Assembly: GCF_017742235.1 (NCBI RefSeq)
Contig: NZ_JAGHKQ010000005.1
Location: 62,001 to 126,000 of the forward strand
DNA from: Bacillus sp. 165
GTDB taxonomy: Bacteria; Bacillota; Bacilli; Bacillales; Bacillaceae_G
DNA: 64,000 bases
Direction: 5' to 3'
Below the pieces are notes generated by a model, which saw only the letters and a program-made list of their open reading frames with translations, made no database searches and was not told the DNA's origin. Of the stretch, positions 1-8,103 are shown piece by piece. The position numbers and the translations under genes were made by a program. Within the stretch, counting starts at the first letter, position 1. Every line of letters starts with the position of its first letter.

Positions 1-1
1 T

Positions 2-727
2 TCGTTTCACCCTCACCACAGCCGAAGCTGCGTTACTGCAATCAAACAGTTTACAAGTGAAACGTCTCGCTTAAAACGAGAGTATATGATCGCAGGGGAA
101 GCCGAGCTGCGAGATACAAAAAAAGTGGCTTATTTAACATTTGATGATGGTCCTAATCGCTACACAACACAAATCTTGAATATTTTACAGAAAAAACAAG
201 CAAAAGCAACCTTTTTCTTAATCGGTTCTCAAGTTCAGCGCCGTAAAGATATAGTGTCGCGTATCGCCCAGGAAGGACATTATATTGGCCTGCATAGCAT
301 GTCTCATGACCCTAAAAAATTATATGGCGGAACTCCTGATTCTCTCATTCAAGAAATGGAGCAAGAAAAAGCTCTATTAAACAGCCTTATCGGATATAAT
401 ACTGACTTAATCCGCGTTCCTTACGGCAGCATGCCTTACTTGAACGATCATTATCGTGATGCCTTATCACACCACCATTTCAAAATGTGGGATTGGACTG
501 TTGACACTAACGATTGGGAAAACAAGCATAAGCCCTTTGTAATCATACAAACTATTAGGAAGCATGCAAATGACCGAGAAGAAGTAATTTTATTACACGA
601 TAAGCAAACCACTGTCCAAGCTTTGCCTCAAATCATTGATTATCTGCGCTCGAAAGGATATACCTTATTAGAATACAATCCCTATCACCATATTAGAGTG
701 AATTTTTGGAAAGATGAACGACTATAG
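2..727 (+). CDS. Polysaccharide deacetylase (NodB homology domain), 5' end outside window
   Basis: Carbohydrate esterase family 4 protein that would remove N-acetyl groups from peptidoglycan or another surface glycan. The family motifs appear in order: TFDDGPN (metal-binding Asp pair), HSMSHD (the two His metal ligands), RVPYG, a DWTVDTNDW aromatic motif and LLHD (catalytic His). The first internal ATG is at position 86, but the frame has no stop back to the window edge and the deacetylase domain begins only about 18 residues after that ATG. The true start, probably with a signal peptide or membrane anchor, therefore most likely lies upstream. It converges with the ChbG-like gene across a shared hairpin. 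Substrate is not decidable from sequence. Confidence 0.85.
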   Translation, partial: SFHPHHSRSCVTAIKQFTSETSRLKREYMIAGEAELRDTKKVAYLTFDDGPNRYTTQILNILQKKQAKATFFLIGSQVQRRKDIVSRIAQEGHYIGLHSMSHDPKKLYGGTPDSLIQEMEQEKALLNSLIGYNTDLIRVPYGSMPYLNDHYRDALSHHHFKMWDWTVDTNDWENKHKPFVIIQTIRKHANDREEVILLHDKQTTVQALPQIIDYLRSKGYTLLEYNPYHHIRVNFWKDERL

Positions 728-824
728 GTTGAAGCTTTCATCAGTAAGGAACTAGAGCTACCTTAATGCAGAGATAAAAGCCTTAAAAGTCCTAAATACA
801 AAACCTTATTCAAAACCTTTGAAA

Positions 825-861
825 AAAGTGTCCCCACTGCCTTTGGCAATGGGGACACTTT
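825..861. terminator. Bidirectional intrinsic terminator
   Basis: A 17-bp inverted repeat (arms 825-841 and 845-861, one mismatch, 3-nt loop) is flanked by A and T runs. It lies between convergent genes and can serve both. Confidence 0.8.
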
Positions 862-897
862 ACTAAACCGCCAGTAACGAGCTTGTTTTTTTACCAA

Positions 898-1608
898 TTA
901 AAACCGAACAAGTTCAAAACCGTTCGGGAGCTTAGATGTTGTCAAAATTTCAAGCTCCTCTGCCCGCTTTAAGGTATAAGAAGAACAACGAAGCAAACCT
1001 TCATCTACATAAGCTGGATGGCACATGATTTCTACTGTTTCTCCATCCTGTACCCGAGTTTGCAATATTTGAAAGTATTCTTTACATACTCCGTCTCCAT
1101 AAAAATCGACAAAAAATTGATCTGAAAACACATTAACTTCTTTATCACTATAAATAACAGAGCGCCGCACCGGCAAGTTATACTTTTTAGCCAGCTTACA
1201 AAATACAGGGTATGCTTGCTCTAGCGTATGGACATGATGATGGCTGTCCAAATGTGTAGGAGTTAAACCATAAGAAAAAAATCTCTCAATTTGCGCTGTC
1301 CATTCTGCTTCCAATTCTTTTTCATTTATCACTCTGCTTCTTAAGGATTGATTAGAATAAAACAAACCATTTTCGTCCACTAAAGACCGCACGTTCGTAT
1401 GCAAAGGCTGCCCTGCAGTCAATACAAGATGCACACCTACCCCCAAAGTCGGATGCTGCTTTGCAAGCTCTGCAGCATGCTCTGTCCCCACCATATTCAT
1501 CATCATCGTCGTCGAATTAACAATCCCATTCACATGAGCATCTATAATGCCATGGTTAACCCCTCTCGTTAATCCAAAGTCATCTGCATTTACTATCAAC
1601 TTTTTCAT
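898..1608 (-). CDS. chbG: ChbG/YdjC-family carbohydrate deacetylase
   Basis: Family members remove an acetyl group from chitobiose or chitotriose, or their 6-phosphates, so that a phospho-glucosidase can act. Visible motifs are NADDFG near the N-terminus (metal-binding Asp), [10 protein letters not shown] in the middle (metal His cluster) and MCHPAY near the C-terminus. The 236 residues match the usual length. The ATG is preceded by GGAAAGGAGA. It is the last gene downstream of the EIIB-EIIC-EIIA PTS genes on the same strand. A hairpin at 1685-1717 and the EIIA terminator separate it from them, so it may have its own transcript. Context favours imported chito- or cello-oligosaccharide phosphates as substrate (inference). 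Confidence 0.85.
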   Translation of the reverse strand: MKKLIVNADDFGLTRGVNHGIIDAHVNGIVNSTTMMMNMVGTEHAAELAKQHPTLGVGVHLVLTAGQPLHTNVRSLVDENGLFYSNQSLRSRVINEKELEAEWTAQIERFFSYGLTPTHLDSHHHVHTLEQAYPVFCKLAKKYNLPVRRSVIYSDKEVNVFSDQFFVDFYGDGVCKEYFQILQTRVQDGETVEIMCHPAYVDEGLLRCSSYTLKRAEELEILTTSKLPNGFELVRF

Positions 1609-1684
1609 CGCCTTCTCCTTTCCGCCTTCGTACTACATTATATGCATGTCTCAGTGAGCTATAACGGTATTAATTTTATCTTTT

Positions 1685-1717
1685 AAAAAAGCGGCTGCTC
1701 GTGCATGCCGCTTTTTT
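1685..1717 (-). terminator. Hairpin upstream of chbG
   Basis: Perfect 11-bp stem (AAAAAAGCGGC with its complement) and an 11-nt loop, ending in a T run on either strand. It would end a short transcript from the 1721-1807 stretch or attenuate read-through into chbG. That stretch holds an unstarted reading frame (1731-1807, minus) ending in YMGGGSS, possibly a gene remnant. Confidence 0.55.
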
Positions 1718-1807
1718 ATTACAGTTGTACTTAGCTGGAACCGCCGCCCATATATCCTGAAGTCTGCGTATACCCTCCTACTTCTTCAATATTCCGCTTC
1801 TTTGTAT

Positions 1808-1833
1808 AAAAAAACCCTGCTAATTTAGCAGGG
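1808..1833 (-). terminator. Terminator of the PTS operon
   Basis: Eight-bp perfect stem CCCTGCTA/TAGCAGGG with a 3-nt loop, followed on the minus strand by seven Ts, immediately after the EIIA stop. Confidence 0.85.
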
Positions 1834-1841
1834 CCTGCTGT

Positions 1842-2159
1842 TCACTTTATTTTTTCATATAAAGAGATAATCTCTTCAGCCAAATCCTTCACTGTCATTG
1901 CATTCATGAGGTGATCTTGGGCATGAATCAATAAGATAGAAAGCTCAGAACGTTCTCCTCGTGCTTCTGCTCCAATAAGCTCTGTTTGAAATTTATGAGC
2001 CTTCTTCAGTTCTTCTCCTGCTTGCAGGAGCTTTTCTCTTGCTTCGGTACTATCACCGCTTTTTGCCATCTGCATAGCTTCCATTGCATCACTCCGTGCA
2101 TTTCCACCATGCAATATGATTTGAAACGCAATGGTTTCTGTTGAATTCACTTTGCTCAC
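1842..2159 (-). CDS. celC: PTS lactose/cellobiose-family EIIA component
   Basis: Soluble phosphocarrier that takes phosphate from HPr and passes it to EIIB during uptake of a beta-glucoside-type disaccharide. The 105 residues are the normal length for this all-helical trimeric family. The phosphorylated His lies in the conserved LLIHAQDHLMNAM stretch near residue 79. It follows EIIC by 32 bp in the order EIIB-EIIC-EIIA, as in B. subtilis licBCA. A strong terminator follows. Specificity (cellobiose, chitobiose, lichenan) is not decidable; a ChbG deacetylase next door hints at chito-oligosaccharides. Confidence 0.9.
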   Translation of the reverse strand: MSKVNSTETIAFQIILHGGNARSDAMEAMQMAKSGDSTEAREKLLQAGEELKKAHKFQTELIGAEARGERSELSILLIHAQDHLMNAMTVKDLAEEIISLYEKIK

Positions 2160-2191
2160 TCCATTTCATGCATGCTTCCTCAAGCCTATCA

Positions 2192-3505
2192 TTAATTCCC
2201 TGATGTTTCCTCTGCTAACTTTTGACGATCCCATACCTTAAAGAATGGATAATAAATAGCAAAGGCAATCACAAAATTAACTAGCTGCATGACTACACCA
2301 GAAATCTTTCCTCCTGTTGCTAAGTATCCGCTGAAAATCAATGGTGTCGTCCACGGTACTGCTGTTCCGTTCGGTCTTGCTACCCATCCCCAATCCATCG
2401 CAAGATATGTTGTAATAACCAACACCACTGGCGTCAGAATGAACGGAATAAGTAAAAGTGGATTTAAGACAATCGGCATCCCGAATGTAACCGGCTCATT
2501 AATGTTAAAGATACCCGGTCCGATAGCCAAACGCCCTAAGCTCTTCATCTGCTGACTTTCTGCTTTTATAAGCATAGCAATAACAAGGGCCAACGTAGCT
2601 CCTGATCCTCCTGCATAAATCCATAAATCAAAAAATTGCTGTGTTACTACATTCGGCAGATCCTGACCTGCTTGAAATGCCATGCGGTTTTCATCCATTA
2701 AAGACAGCCAAATTGGTCCCATAACACCGCCAACAATTGCTGCTCCGTGAATCCCGCAAGACCAGAGCAGTTGAATAAGAATGACGGCAACAATAGCACC
2801 AAACAAGCTGGCTCCTAATTTGCTTAACGGATCATACAGCACGTCACCAATAACATTATGAATACTGCCGAAGTGTGTATGTTCAAAGATCAAGCGAATA
2901 ATCCAAACAACAACGATGACGAAAAATCCCGGAATAAGTGCTGTAAACGAACGTGATACTGCTGGAGGCACCGTTGCTGGCATTTTAATGATAATCTTCT
3001 TTTGAATAATATAGCGGTAAATTTCAGTAGAAAGAACCGCTAAAATCATGGCCACGAATAATCCCTTACTTCCCATTAATGCAACAGGAATAGCTCCTCC
3101 TACGATAACAGCCTGTGTAGCTCCCTCCGCCAAGAACGATACTTGAAATGGCGTAGCTAACAGAAAGGCTGCTAAGGACACAGTTCCTGCCCCGAGCGGG
3201 TCTACCTTGTAATGCTCAGCCAGTCGATAAGCGACCCCGAAGACGACGACGAGCGACATAATATCAAAGGTCGCATTTACAGGATATAGTAAGGCGCTGC
3301 GCCAACTGTCGCCAAACACATCAGCCATAAATGTATCGTACCCATCAATCGGAATAAACGCAATAATTAAGAATAAAGATCCGATAATTAAAAGAGGCAT
3401 GGCTAAAATGATACCGTCACGTATCGCTTGTAAATGGCGCTGTGCGGCAATCTTGCCTGCTACCGGCATCACTTTATTTTCTAAAAACCCGTTTACCTTA
3501 CTCAT
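2192..3505 (-). CDS. celB: PTS lactose/cellobiose-family EIIC permease
   Basis: Integral membrane subunit that binds the sugar outside and moves it across the membrane while EIIB phosphorylates it. At 437 residues it is full length with about ten hydrophobic segments. The family NEPVTFGMPIVLNP substrate-site motif sits in the C-terminal third. It serves as an intact reference for the broken EIIC paralogue at 51280-52269: both share the IYR-II-QK-I-IK-P-VPPAV block. GGAGGAACACAGC precedes the ATG. It lies 13 bp after EIIB, so the two are surely cotranscribed. Confidence 0.92.
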   Translation of the reverse strand: MSKVNGFLENKVMPVAGKIAAQRHLQAIRDGIILAMPLLIIGSLFLIIAFIPIDGYDTFMADVFGDSWRSALLYPVNATFDIMSLVVVFGVAYRLAEHYKVDPLGAGTVSLAAFLLATPFQVSFLAEGATQAVIVGGAIPVALMGSKGLFVAMILAVLSTEIYRYIIQKKIIIKMPATVPPAVSRSFTALIPGFFVIVVVWIIRLIFEHTHFGSIHNVIGDVLYDPLSKLGASLFGAIVAVILIQLLWSCGIHGAAIVGGVMGPIWLSLMDENRMAFQAGQDLPNVVTQQFFDLWIYAGGSGATLALVIAMLIKAESQQMKSLGRLAIGPGIFNINEPVTFGMPIVLNPLLLIPFILTPVVLVITTYLAMDWGWVARPNGTAVPWTTPLIFSGYLATGGKISGVVMQLVNFVIAFAIYYPFFKVWDRQKLAEETSGN

Positions 3506-3518
3506 GCTGTGTTCCTCC

Positions 3519-3821
3519 TTATCGTTTCATTGAAACCGCTGTCTTCAATACAGCCTCGCCGTTACACATCCCGTAATGAACCGTATTAATTACATCAACA
3601 GGGACACCCTTCTCTTTACCAAGCTCTTGCATTTGCTTCAGCAAATACCTTACCTGCGGACCGATAAGAAGAACATCGGCCTGTTCAATATGCTCGCGCA
3701 CCTCACTTCCACAGACTGCCCAGATTTTACATTGCATTCCCTGTTCCTTTGCTGCCTGCTCCATTTTCGAAACAAGCAAGCTTGTTGACATTCCAGCAGC
3801 ACAGCACAGCAAAATATTCAT
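3519..3821 (-). CDS. celA: PTS lactose/cellobiose-family EIIB component
   Basis: Cytoplasmic phosphocarrier of 100 residues. The N-terminal [15 protein letters not shown] loop holds the phospho-accepting cysteine (the second Cys, residue 7) and the P-loop that cradles the phosphate. It is first in the operon, with AAAGGAGGCAGGG just before the ATG. A CcpA-type operator lies about 90 bp upstream, so glucose repression is likely. No transcriptional activator or antiterminator gene lies next to the operon. Confidence 0.92.
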   Translation of the reverse strand: MNILLCCAAGMSTSLLVSKMEQAAKEQGMQCKIWAVCGSEVREHIEQADVLLIGPQVRYLLKQMQELGKEKGVPVDVINTVHYGMCNGEAVLKTAVSMKR

Positions 3822-3910
3822 TCCCTGCCTCCTTTAAACATAATCTGCGCATGCAAATGAAAGTGTAGGTTTGCGAGCTCTGTTTACATACGCTTGTATT
3901 TTTATATTTA

Positions 3911-3924
3911 TGTATACGTTTTCA
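3911..3924. promoter_or_regulatory. Putative cre (CcpA operator) upstream of the PTS operon
   Basis: TGTATACGTTTTCA matches the Bacillus cre consensus TGWAANCGNTNWCA at every fixed position but one. It overlaps a minus-strand TTGAAA hexamer (3920-3925). No well-spaced -10 follows that hexamer, so I do not call the promoter itself. Confidence 0.5.
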
Positions 3925-3980
3925 AGTGTATGACAAGCTGAAAAGAAAGTTTTTCAACCAGGCTATACATATAAAATAAA

Positions 3981-4023
3981 GCTTCTATCAGCCGGAAATT
4001 ACTTTTCCACTGCTGATAGAAGC
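3981..4023 (-). terminator. Intrinsic terminator upstream of the PTS operon
   Basis: Perfect 12-bp stem GCTTCTATCAGC/GCTGATAGAAGC with a 19-nt loop and AAAATAAA on the left, giving a T-rich tail on the minus strand. It could end a short transcript from the 4062-4121 region or insulate the PTS promoter. Confidence 0.55.
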
Positions 4024-4061
4024 CTAATCCAGTCTCTAACGAGAAGTTATCCCCTAGCATG

Positions 4062-4121
4062 TTACACGAGTATGTTACTAAGCTCTTCCTGTTCCTGTTT
4101 TAATAAAAATTCCCATTTCAC
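4062..4121 (-). CDS. Possible 19-residue peptide ORF
   Basis: GTG start preceded by AGAGAAGG, encoding MKWEFLLKQEQEELSNILV, and followed within 60 bp by a strong hairpin terminator. The peptide would form an amphipathic helix. It may instead be the remnant of a longer gene. No family recognised; low confidence. Confidence 0.2.
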   Translation of the reverse strand: MKWEFLLKQEQEELSNILV

Positions 4122-4176
4122 CCATACCTTCTCTTACTCTACTATACTTCCATTGATGCATTATAAAGTGGAGTTA

Positions 4177-4209
4177 TATAAAAAAGCGCAGCTTCTCATA
4201 GCTGCGCTT
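4177..4209 (-). terminator. Terminator of the 48-aa LexA-box gene
   Basis: Nine-bp perfect stem AAGCGCAGC/GCTGCGCTT with an 8-nt loop and a T run on the minus strand, just past the stop codon of the small gene. Confidence 0.75.
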
Positions 4210-4220
4210 CTATTTATGTA

Positions 4221-4367
4221 CTAAATACCTTCCTTGCGGACAGGGTGAAATAAAGCTTCTACTAAACGGTCGTATTCTCTTCTAGAAATCTCTTTATTAT
4301 AAAGTTTCAGAAGCAAGTCTTTATGCTCTTGAGAAAAGGCCATTTTATTAATTGTGTCCAGATACAT
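4221..4367 (-). CDS. Small 48-aa protein, probably SOS-regulated, unknown function
   Basis: Short gene with every hallmark of expression: AAGGAGGA six bases before ATG, an ideal sigma-A promoter (4422-4450), a LexA-like box (4401-4414) between promoter and start, and a terminator right after the stop. The protein begins MYLDTINKMAFSQEHKDLLL and is highly charged and helical, with LYNKEISRREYDRLVEALF in the second half. No signal peptide or membrane segment is visible, unlike the YneA type of SOS division inhibitor. It is divergent from cydA. No family recognised. Confidence 0.7.
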   Translation of the reverse strand: MYLDTINKMAFSQEHKDLLLKLYNKEISRREYDRLVEALFHPVRKEGI

Positions 4368-4400
4368 AGAAGTCCTCCTTAACTAACATCTCAAAATAAA

Positions 4401-4414
4401 AGAACGTTTGTTCG
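4401..4414 (-). promoter_or_regulatory. Putative LexA (SOS) box
   Basis: On the minus strand CGAACAAACGTTCT agrees with the Bacillus LexA/DinR consensus CGAACRNRYGTTYG at 13 of 14 positions. It sits 7 bp downstream of the -10, around the expected transcription start, where LexA would block polymerase. Confidence 0.6.
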
Positions 4415-4421
4415 AAGTTTA

Positions 4422-4450
4422 ATTATAAAAAACTCTAAAGAAAAATGCAA
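4422..4450 (-). promoter_or_regulatory. Sigma-A promoter of the 48-aa gene
   Basis: Minus-strand TTGCAT (4450-4445), 17-bp spacer, perfect TATAAT (4427-4422). Confidence 0.7.
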
Positions 4451-4590
4451 CAATATATCGATTTATTATAATTTTAAAAATTTTCAAAATTAAAAACCTG
4501 TAAAAAATAAAAATTTATTCCTTGCTAAATCTGAATAATTTTACCAAAAACAAGGAAAATAATGTTAAAAACCAAGGAGACGTTTGATTT

Positions 4591-5946
4591 ATGGATACAG
4601 TTACATTGTCGCGAGCATTTTTTGGAACCTCTCTAGCGTTCCATATCATTTTTGCAACACTTGGTATTGGACTTTCACTTATGATGCTAATGATGGAATT
4701 AATGTATCAATGGAAAAAGGATATCCACTATTCTATCATGGCCAAGCGATGGACAAAGGCATTTGCTATTTTGCTCGGAGTTGCTATTCCTTCCGGCACC
4801 ATTGTCGGCGTGCAAATTTCTCTTCTATGGCCGGGGTTTGCTAAAATTGTCGGCCAAGTAATCGCCGTTCCGTTTCAAATTGAGATTTTTGCTTTCTTTT
4901 TAGAAGCATTGTTCATGTCTATTTATGTGTATGCAGCGAACAAATTAACGCCGTTTATGCGCGTCCTTTCTTTACTTCTCGTTGTTCTAGGAGCGACTGC
5001 TTCTGCTGTGCTGATTACATCAGCAAACACATGGATGAATACTCCTGCCGGCTTTTCAATGCGGGAAGACGGGACTATTTATAATGTGAATCCGTGGGAG
5101 GCATTTTTTAATCCGAGCTTTGTAACCGGCTCTTTTCATGTCATCATTACCGCCTACGCAACAGGTGCTGCTGTTGTCGCATCAGTCGCAGCGTACAAAT
5201 TATTCAAGCGCAACAGAAGCACACGTGAAATCGCCTACCATAAAAAAGGATTGTTGCTATCTCTGCTAGCTACATTCATTACAGGGCTGCTAATGTGGGT
5301 TTCTGGTCACTCTTCTGCAATAAACTTACATGAGCATTCTCCTGAAAAACTCGCTGCCGCTGAAGCATTGTTTGAAACTCAGTCACATGCTCCGCTTGCG
5401 ATTGGAGGCTTTGTGGACCCAGACACACATGAAGTAAAATACGGGCTAGAAATCCCTTCTATGCTCAGTATTTTAGCAGGATTTACTCCTGAGACAGTGG
5501 TCAAAGGATTGTATGAATTTCCAGCAGAAACATGGCCGCCTTTTTATACCCATACCTTTTTTAATTTAATGGTAGGTACAGCCGTCTTCTCGTTTGCAGT
5601 CTCTGGTCTCGCCCTTGCCTATTGGTATTTCATTCATAGAAAGCGAGATAGTTCTTTTCCGAAATGGCTGCTTTGGTCGATTGCAGCCATTGGACCGATT
5701 TCTATCTTAGGCATAGAATTCGGATGGATTTTCAGCTGCAGCGGCCGTCAGCCCTGGACTATTTACGGCTTTCAAAAAACGACTGAGGCAGCTACTCGAG
5801 CTGACTTTGTAGGACCGTTATTCTTTTTGTTTATTCTTCTCTATATCGGACTTGGGGTCTTAACAATTATCGTACTGCGCACCTTCTTTAGACGTCATCC
5901 TTTGGAAGAGGAATTTGAGACGGGAGGCCATACACATAATGCATGA
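4591..5946 (+). CDS. cydA: Cytochrome bd ubiquinol/menaquinol oxidase subunit I
   Basis: Catalytic membrane subunit of the cytochrome bd quinol oxidase, used at low oxygen. At 451 residues it has the family length. The early helix with FHIIFATLGIGLSLMMLMME contains the conserved high-spin haem-ligand His, and the late GRQPW signature of CydA is present (CSGRQPWTIYG). The periplasmic Q loop between is short, as usual in Firmicutes. AAGGAGA lies ten bases before the ATG. cydB overlaps its 3' end. No clear Rex palindrome is visible in the AT-rich upstream region. The cydCD exporter genes found downstream in B. subtilis are absent here. Confidence 0.95.
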   Translation: MDTVTLSRAFFGTSLAFHIIFATLGIGLSLMMLMMELMYQWKKDIHYSIMAKRWTKAFAILLGVAIPSGTIVGVQISLLWPGFAKIVGQVIAVPFQIEIFAFFLEALFMSIYVYAANKLTPFMRVLSLLLVVLGATASAVLITSANTWMNTPAGFSMREDGTIYNVNPWEAFFNPSFVTGSFHVIITAYATGAAVVASVAAYKLFKRNRSTREIAYHKKGLLLSLLATFITGLLMWVSGHSSAINLHEHSPEKLAAAEALFETQSHAPLAIGGFVDPDTHEVKYGLEIPSMLSILAGFTPETVVKGLYEFPAETWPPFYTHTFFNLMVGTAVFSFAVSGLALAYWYFIHRKRDSSFPKWLLWSIAAIGPISILGIEFGWIFSCSGRQPWTIYGFQKTTEAATRADFVGPLFFLFILLYIGLGVLTIIVLRTFFRRHPLEEEFETGGHTHNA

Positions 5947-6964
5947 AGAAAGCATTGCGATTTTAATATTATGGGGTGTTATTTTTGTTTACAGCATTTT
6001 AGGATCCATTGATTTCGGCACCGGATTCTGGAGCATGATCTATGCGAATCATAGTACACTTGCCGGCAAACTCGCTAATAAATATTTATCTCCAACATGG
6101 GAGTTAACAAATACGATTTTGGTGTTCGTGGTTGTAGCCTTTCTCGGTTTTTTCCCAAAAGCCATGTATTCATTGGCAACAGCCATGTTTTTACCGGTCA
6201 CATTAATTCTCTTGCTTATTGCCATTCGCAGTACTTTCATGGTGTTTGCCTACTCACTTCCGCGTCATGAAAAATCTCTGCGTATCATTTCCGGTATCAC
6301 CGGCTTACTAGTTCCTGCTCTGTTAATCACTGTGATACCAGTAACACAAGGCGGATTCATTGAATCGGTGGATGGCAGAGAAACGTTGCTGTTTGGAAAG
6401 CTTCTTTCCAGTCCTTCAATCTATTGGTATATCCTGTTTGGATTGACATCAGAATTATTTTTATCTGCGCTTTTTTTAGCAGACTTCTCTCGTGAACAAG
6501 GCTCTGAAGAAACATATTTAGTCTATCGGAAAAATGCTATTATTATCGGCCCAGCAACATTAGTGACCGCCGTTTTCGCACTTGTAACAATGGAACCGGA
6601 AGCAAATTGGATGCTGGATAACTTAATCAAGCAGTTTCCTTTGTTCGCAATTTCTATTGCTCTTTTCGTTGTTGGATATTCTTCCCTGTGGGCGACAAAT
6701 CGGGCACGCAATTCGCTCGGATTTGCCCGGATAGCTGTATTGGCAGTCATTGCACAATATGGCATTGCCAGTTATGGATATGGTATGGCTCATCTGCCTT
6801 ACATTGTTTTCCCTAGTATTACCGTATTCAACAGCTTTACTAAGCTGGAAACCTTCTACAATCTGCTTATTTTATACGCGGTTGGTATTGCTATTTTACT
6901 GCCTGGATTTATTTTCTTTTGGAATTTGTTTCTCAAAGACCGCTCCTTTGCCGGAGATAAATAA
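5939..6964 (+). CDS. cydB: Cytochrome bd oxidase subunit II
   Basis: Partner membrane subunit of CydA, with about eight hydrophobic helices and the early GSIDFGTGFW motif typical of CydB. An in-frame TTG at 5915 would add eight residues, but ATG 5939 is preferred because GGGAGG lies 11 bases before it and overlaps cydA by only eight bases, a common translational coupling. This gives 341 residues, the normal length. A hairpin terminator follows about 30 bp after the stop. Confidence 0.93.
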   Translation: MHEESIAILILWGVIFVYSILGSIDFGTGFWSMIYANHSTLAGKLANKYLSPTWELTNTILVFVVVAFLGFFPKAMYSLATAMFLPVTLILLLIAIRSTFMVFAYSLPRHEKSLRIISGITGLLVPALLITVIPVTQGGFIESVDGRETLLFGKLLSSPSIYWYILFGLTSELFLSALFLADFSREQGSEETYLVYRKNAIIIGPATLVTAVFALVTMEPEANWMLDNLIKQFPLFAISIALFVVGYSSLWATNRARNSLGFARIAVLAVIAQYGIASYGYGMAHLPYIVFPSITVFNSFTKLETFYNLLILYAVGIAILLPGFIFFWNLFLKDRSFAGDK

Positions 6965-6995
6965 GGAGAAACTATTCATGCGGAACTCTAATAAG

Positions 6996-7036
6996 CAGCC
7001 CTTCTAGCACCACCTTTGCATCCAAAGGGCTGTTTG
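6996..7036 (+). terminator. Terminator after cydAB
   Basis: Eight-bp stem CAGCCCTT/AAGGGCTG followed by TTTGTT, ending the cydAB transcript. A nine-codon frame (6978-7007) with an upstream AAGGAGAA runs into the hairpin; it is too short to call. The rest of 7037-7152 shows nothing recognisable. Confidence 0.65.
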
Positions 7037-7152
7037 TTAATCAAACGTTTGAATGAATCCTTTCTGCATGGCGCTAATATGCCTCTATTACTTAAATTCA
7101 TGGCTCATTTCTATAATAACCATGATAAAAATATATCCATGAATTTCCTTAC

Positions 7153-7192
7153 AAACTAGAAAAGGGCTATCGAAATAGCCCTTTTCTAGTTT
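7153..7192 (-). terminator. Strong hairpin terminator
   Basis: Perfect 18-bp stem with a CGAA tetraloop (arms 7153-7170 and 7175-7192), T/A rich at both ends. It overlaps the stop codon of the minus-strand frame 7191-7331 and so looks like that gene's terminator. Confidence 0.7.
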
Positions 7193-7331
7193 ATCGTCGT
7201 TTTAGTAATGACTCGTTTACAATATGCTCTGCATAATTTTGTGCGCTCATTTCAATATCTCTTTCAGATAAATATCCCGCACCATGTACAATAAATGCCG
7301 GCAAATACGTTGTTCCAATTTTAAAAACCAA
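7191..7331 (-). pseudogene. C-terminal gene fragment, family unknown
   Basis: A 46-codon minus-strand frame with protein-like composition (contains IGTTYLPAFIVHGAGYLSER and ends NESLLKRR) stops inside a very strong terminator. There is no good start: only TTG at 7331 directly after an in-frame TAG, without a ribosome binding site. The likeliest reading is the 3' remnant of a decayed gene whose terminator survived. It could also be a short gene using TTG. I do not recognise the family. Confidence 0.35.
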
Positions 7332-7395
7332 CTAAATTTTCATCCTTCTCAGCTCCTTCCTTCATGATACAATGAAGAAAAAGGAGATTTTTACA

Positions 7396-7938
7396 ATGTT
7401 CACAACCAAGAACGTAACACTTCGTCCCCTCCAAGAAAGTGATATAGAGCAAATGTATTCATGGGAACTCGACATGGAAATCAGCAGGATGTCCGGTGTC
7501 GGACGCAAACGAACATACGCGCAATTTCAAAACAGCTATGAATCGTATTTTTCAAAATCTACTGACTCCCTCGTATTATTCGCTATTGAGTTTGATAACA
7601 AACTTGTCGGCCGTGCAGAATTAGGACTCATTGACCGCTTCCATCAACGGGGGGCATTCGGAATAGTAATTGGAGAAAAAGAAATGTGGGGTAAGAAAAT
7701 CGGCTCTGCAGCCCTTACTCTTTTGCTCGATTATGCGTTTCATATTGAAAATCTGCAGCGTATTTACGCGGAAGTATATGATTTTAATACAAGGTCGCAG
7801 CGCCTATTAGAAGCAGCAGGATTTACATATGAAGGAAAGCTTCGGCAGCACGAATTTCACAACGGTAAGATGCAGGATATGCTGGTATACGGCATCCTGA
7901 AAGAAGAATTTTCTGGTGAAAGTGTTATTGTAAAGTGA
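7396..7938 (+). CDS. GNAT-family N-acetyltransferase (RimJ/RimL-like)
   Basis: Acetyl-CoA-dependent acetyltransferase of the RimJ/RimL (Acetyltransf_3) type, about 180 residues. The N-terminal TKNVTLRPLQESDIEQMYSW, the GKKIGSAALTLLLDYAF acetyl-CoA loop and the RIYAEVYDFNTRSQRLLEAA segment are typical. ATG 7396 is chosen over ATG 7372 because AAAAGGAGA lies just before it and the product then begins at the domain. It stands alone with its own terminator. The acceptor (ribosomal protein, antibiotic, polyamine) cannot be inferred. Confidence 0.85.
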   Translation: MFTTKNVTLRPLQESDIEQMYSWELDMEISRMSGVGRKRTYAQFQNSYESYFSKSTDSLVLFAIEFDNKLVGRAELGLIDRFHQRGAFGIVIGEKEMWGKKIGSAALTLLLDYAFHIENLQRIYAEVYDFNTRSQRLLEAAGFTYEGKLRQHEFHNGKMQDMLVYGILKEEFSGESVIVK

Positions 7939-7998
7939 ACCTTCGTAAGCAGAGAATAGCCTTTTTCCCTGCCGATGATGGATGTTGCATAGCACAAG

Positions 7999-8031
7999 AA
8001 AGGATAGATGCAAGCAGCCTCTATCCTTTTT
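7999..8031 (+). terminator. Terminator of the GNAT gene
   Basis: AAAGGATAGA/TCTATCCTTTT stem followed by a T run, about 60 bp after the stop. Confidence 0.7.
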
Positions 8032-8103
8032 GCATTCCTATATGCATGGACAATATAGTAGGAGTGACTTACCTTCGACTGTTAATATAGTCTGGAATCT
8101 CCT

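Noticed and set aside
6978..7007. Nine-codon frame after cydB with a good ribosome binding site
   Set aside because: Too short and runs into the terminator hairpin; lacks the membrane segment expected of a CydS/CydX-like subunit.
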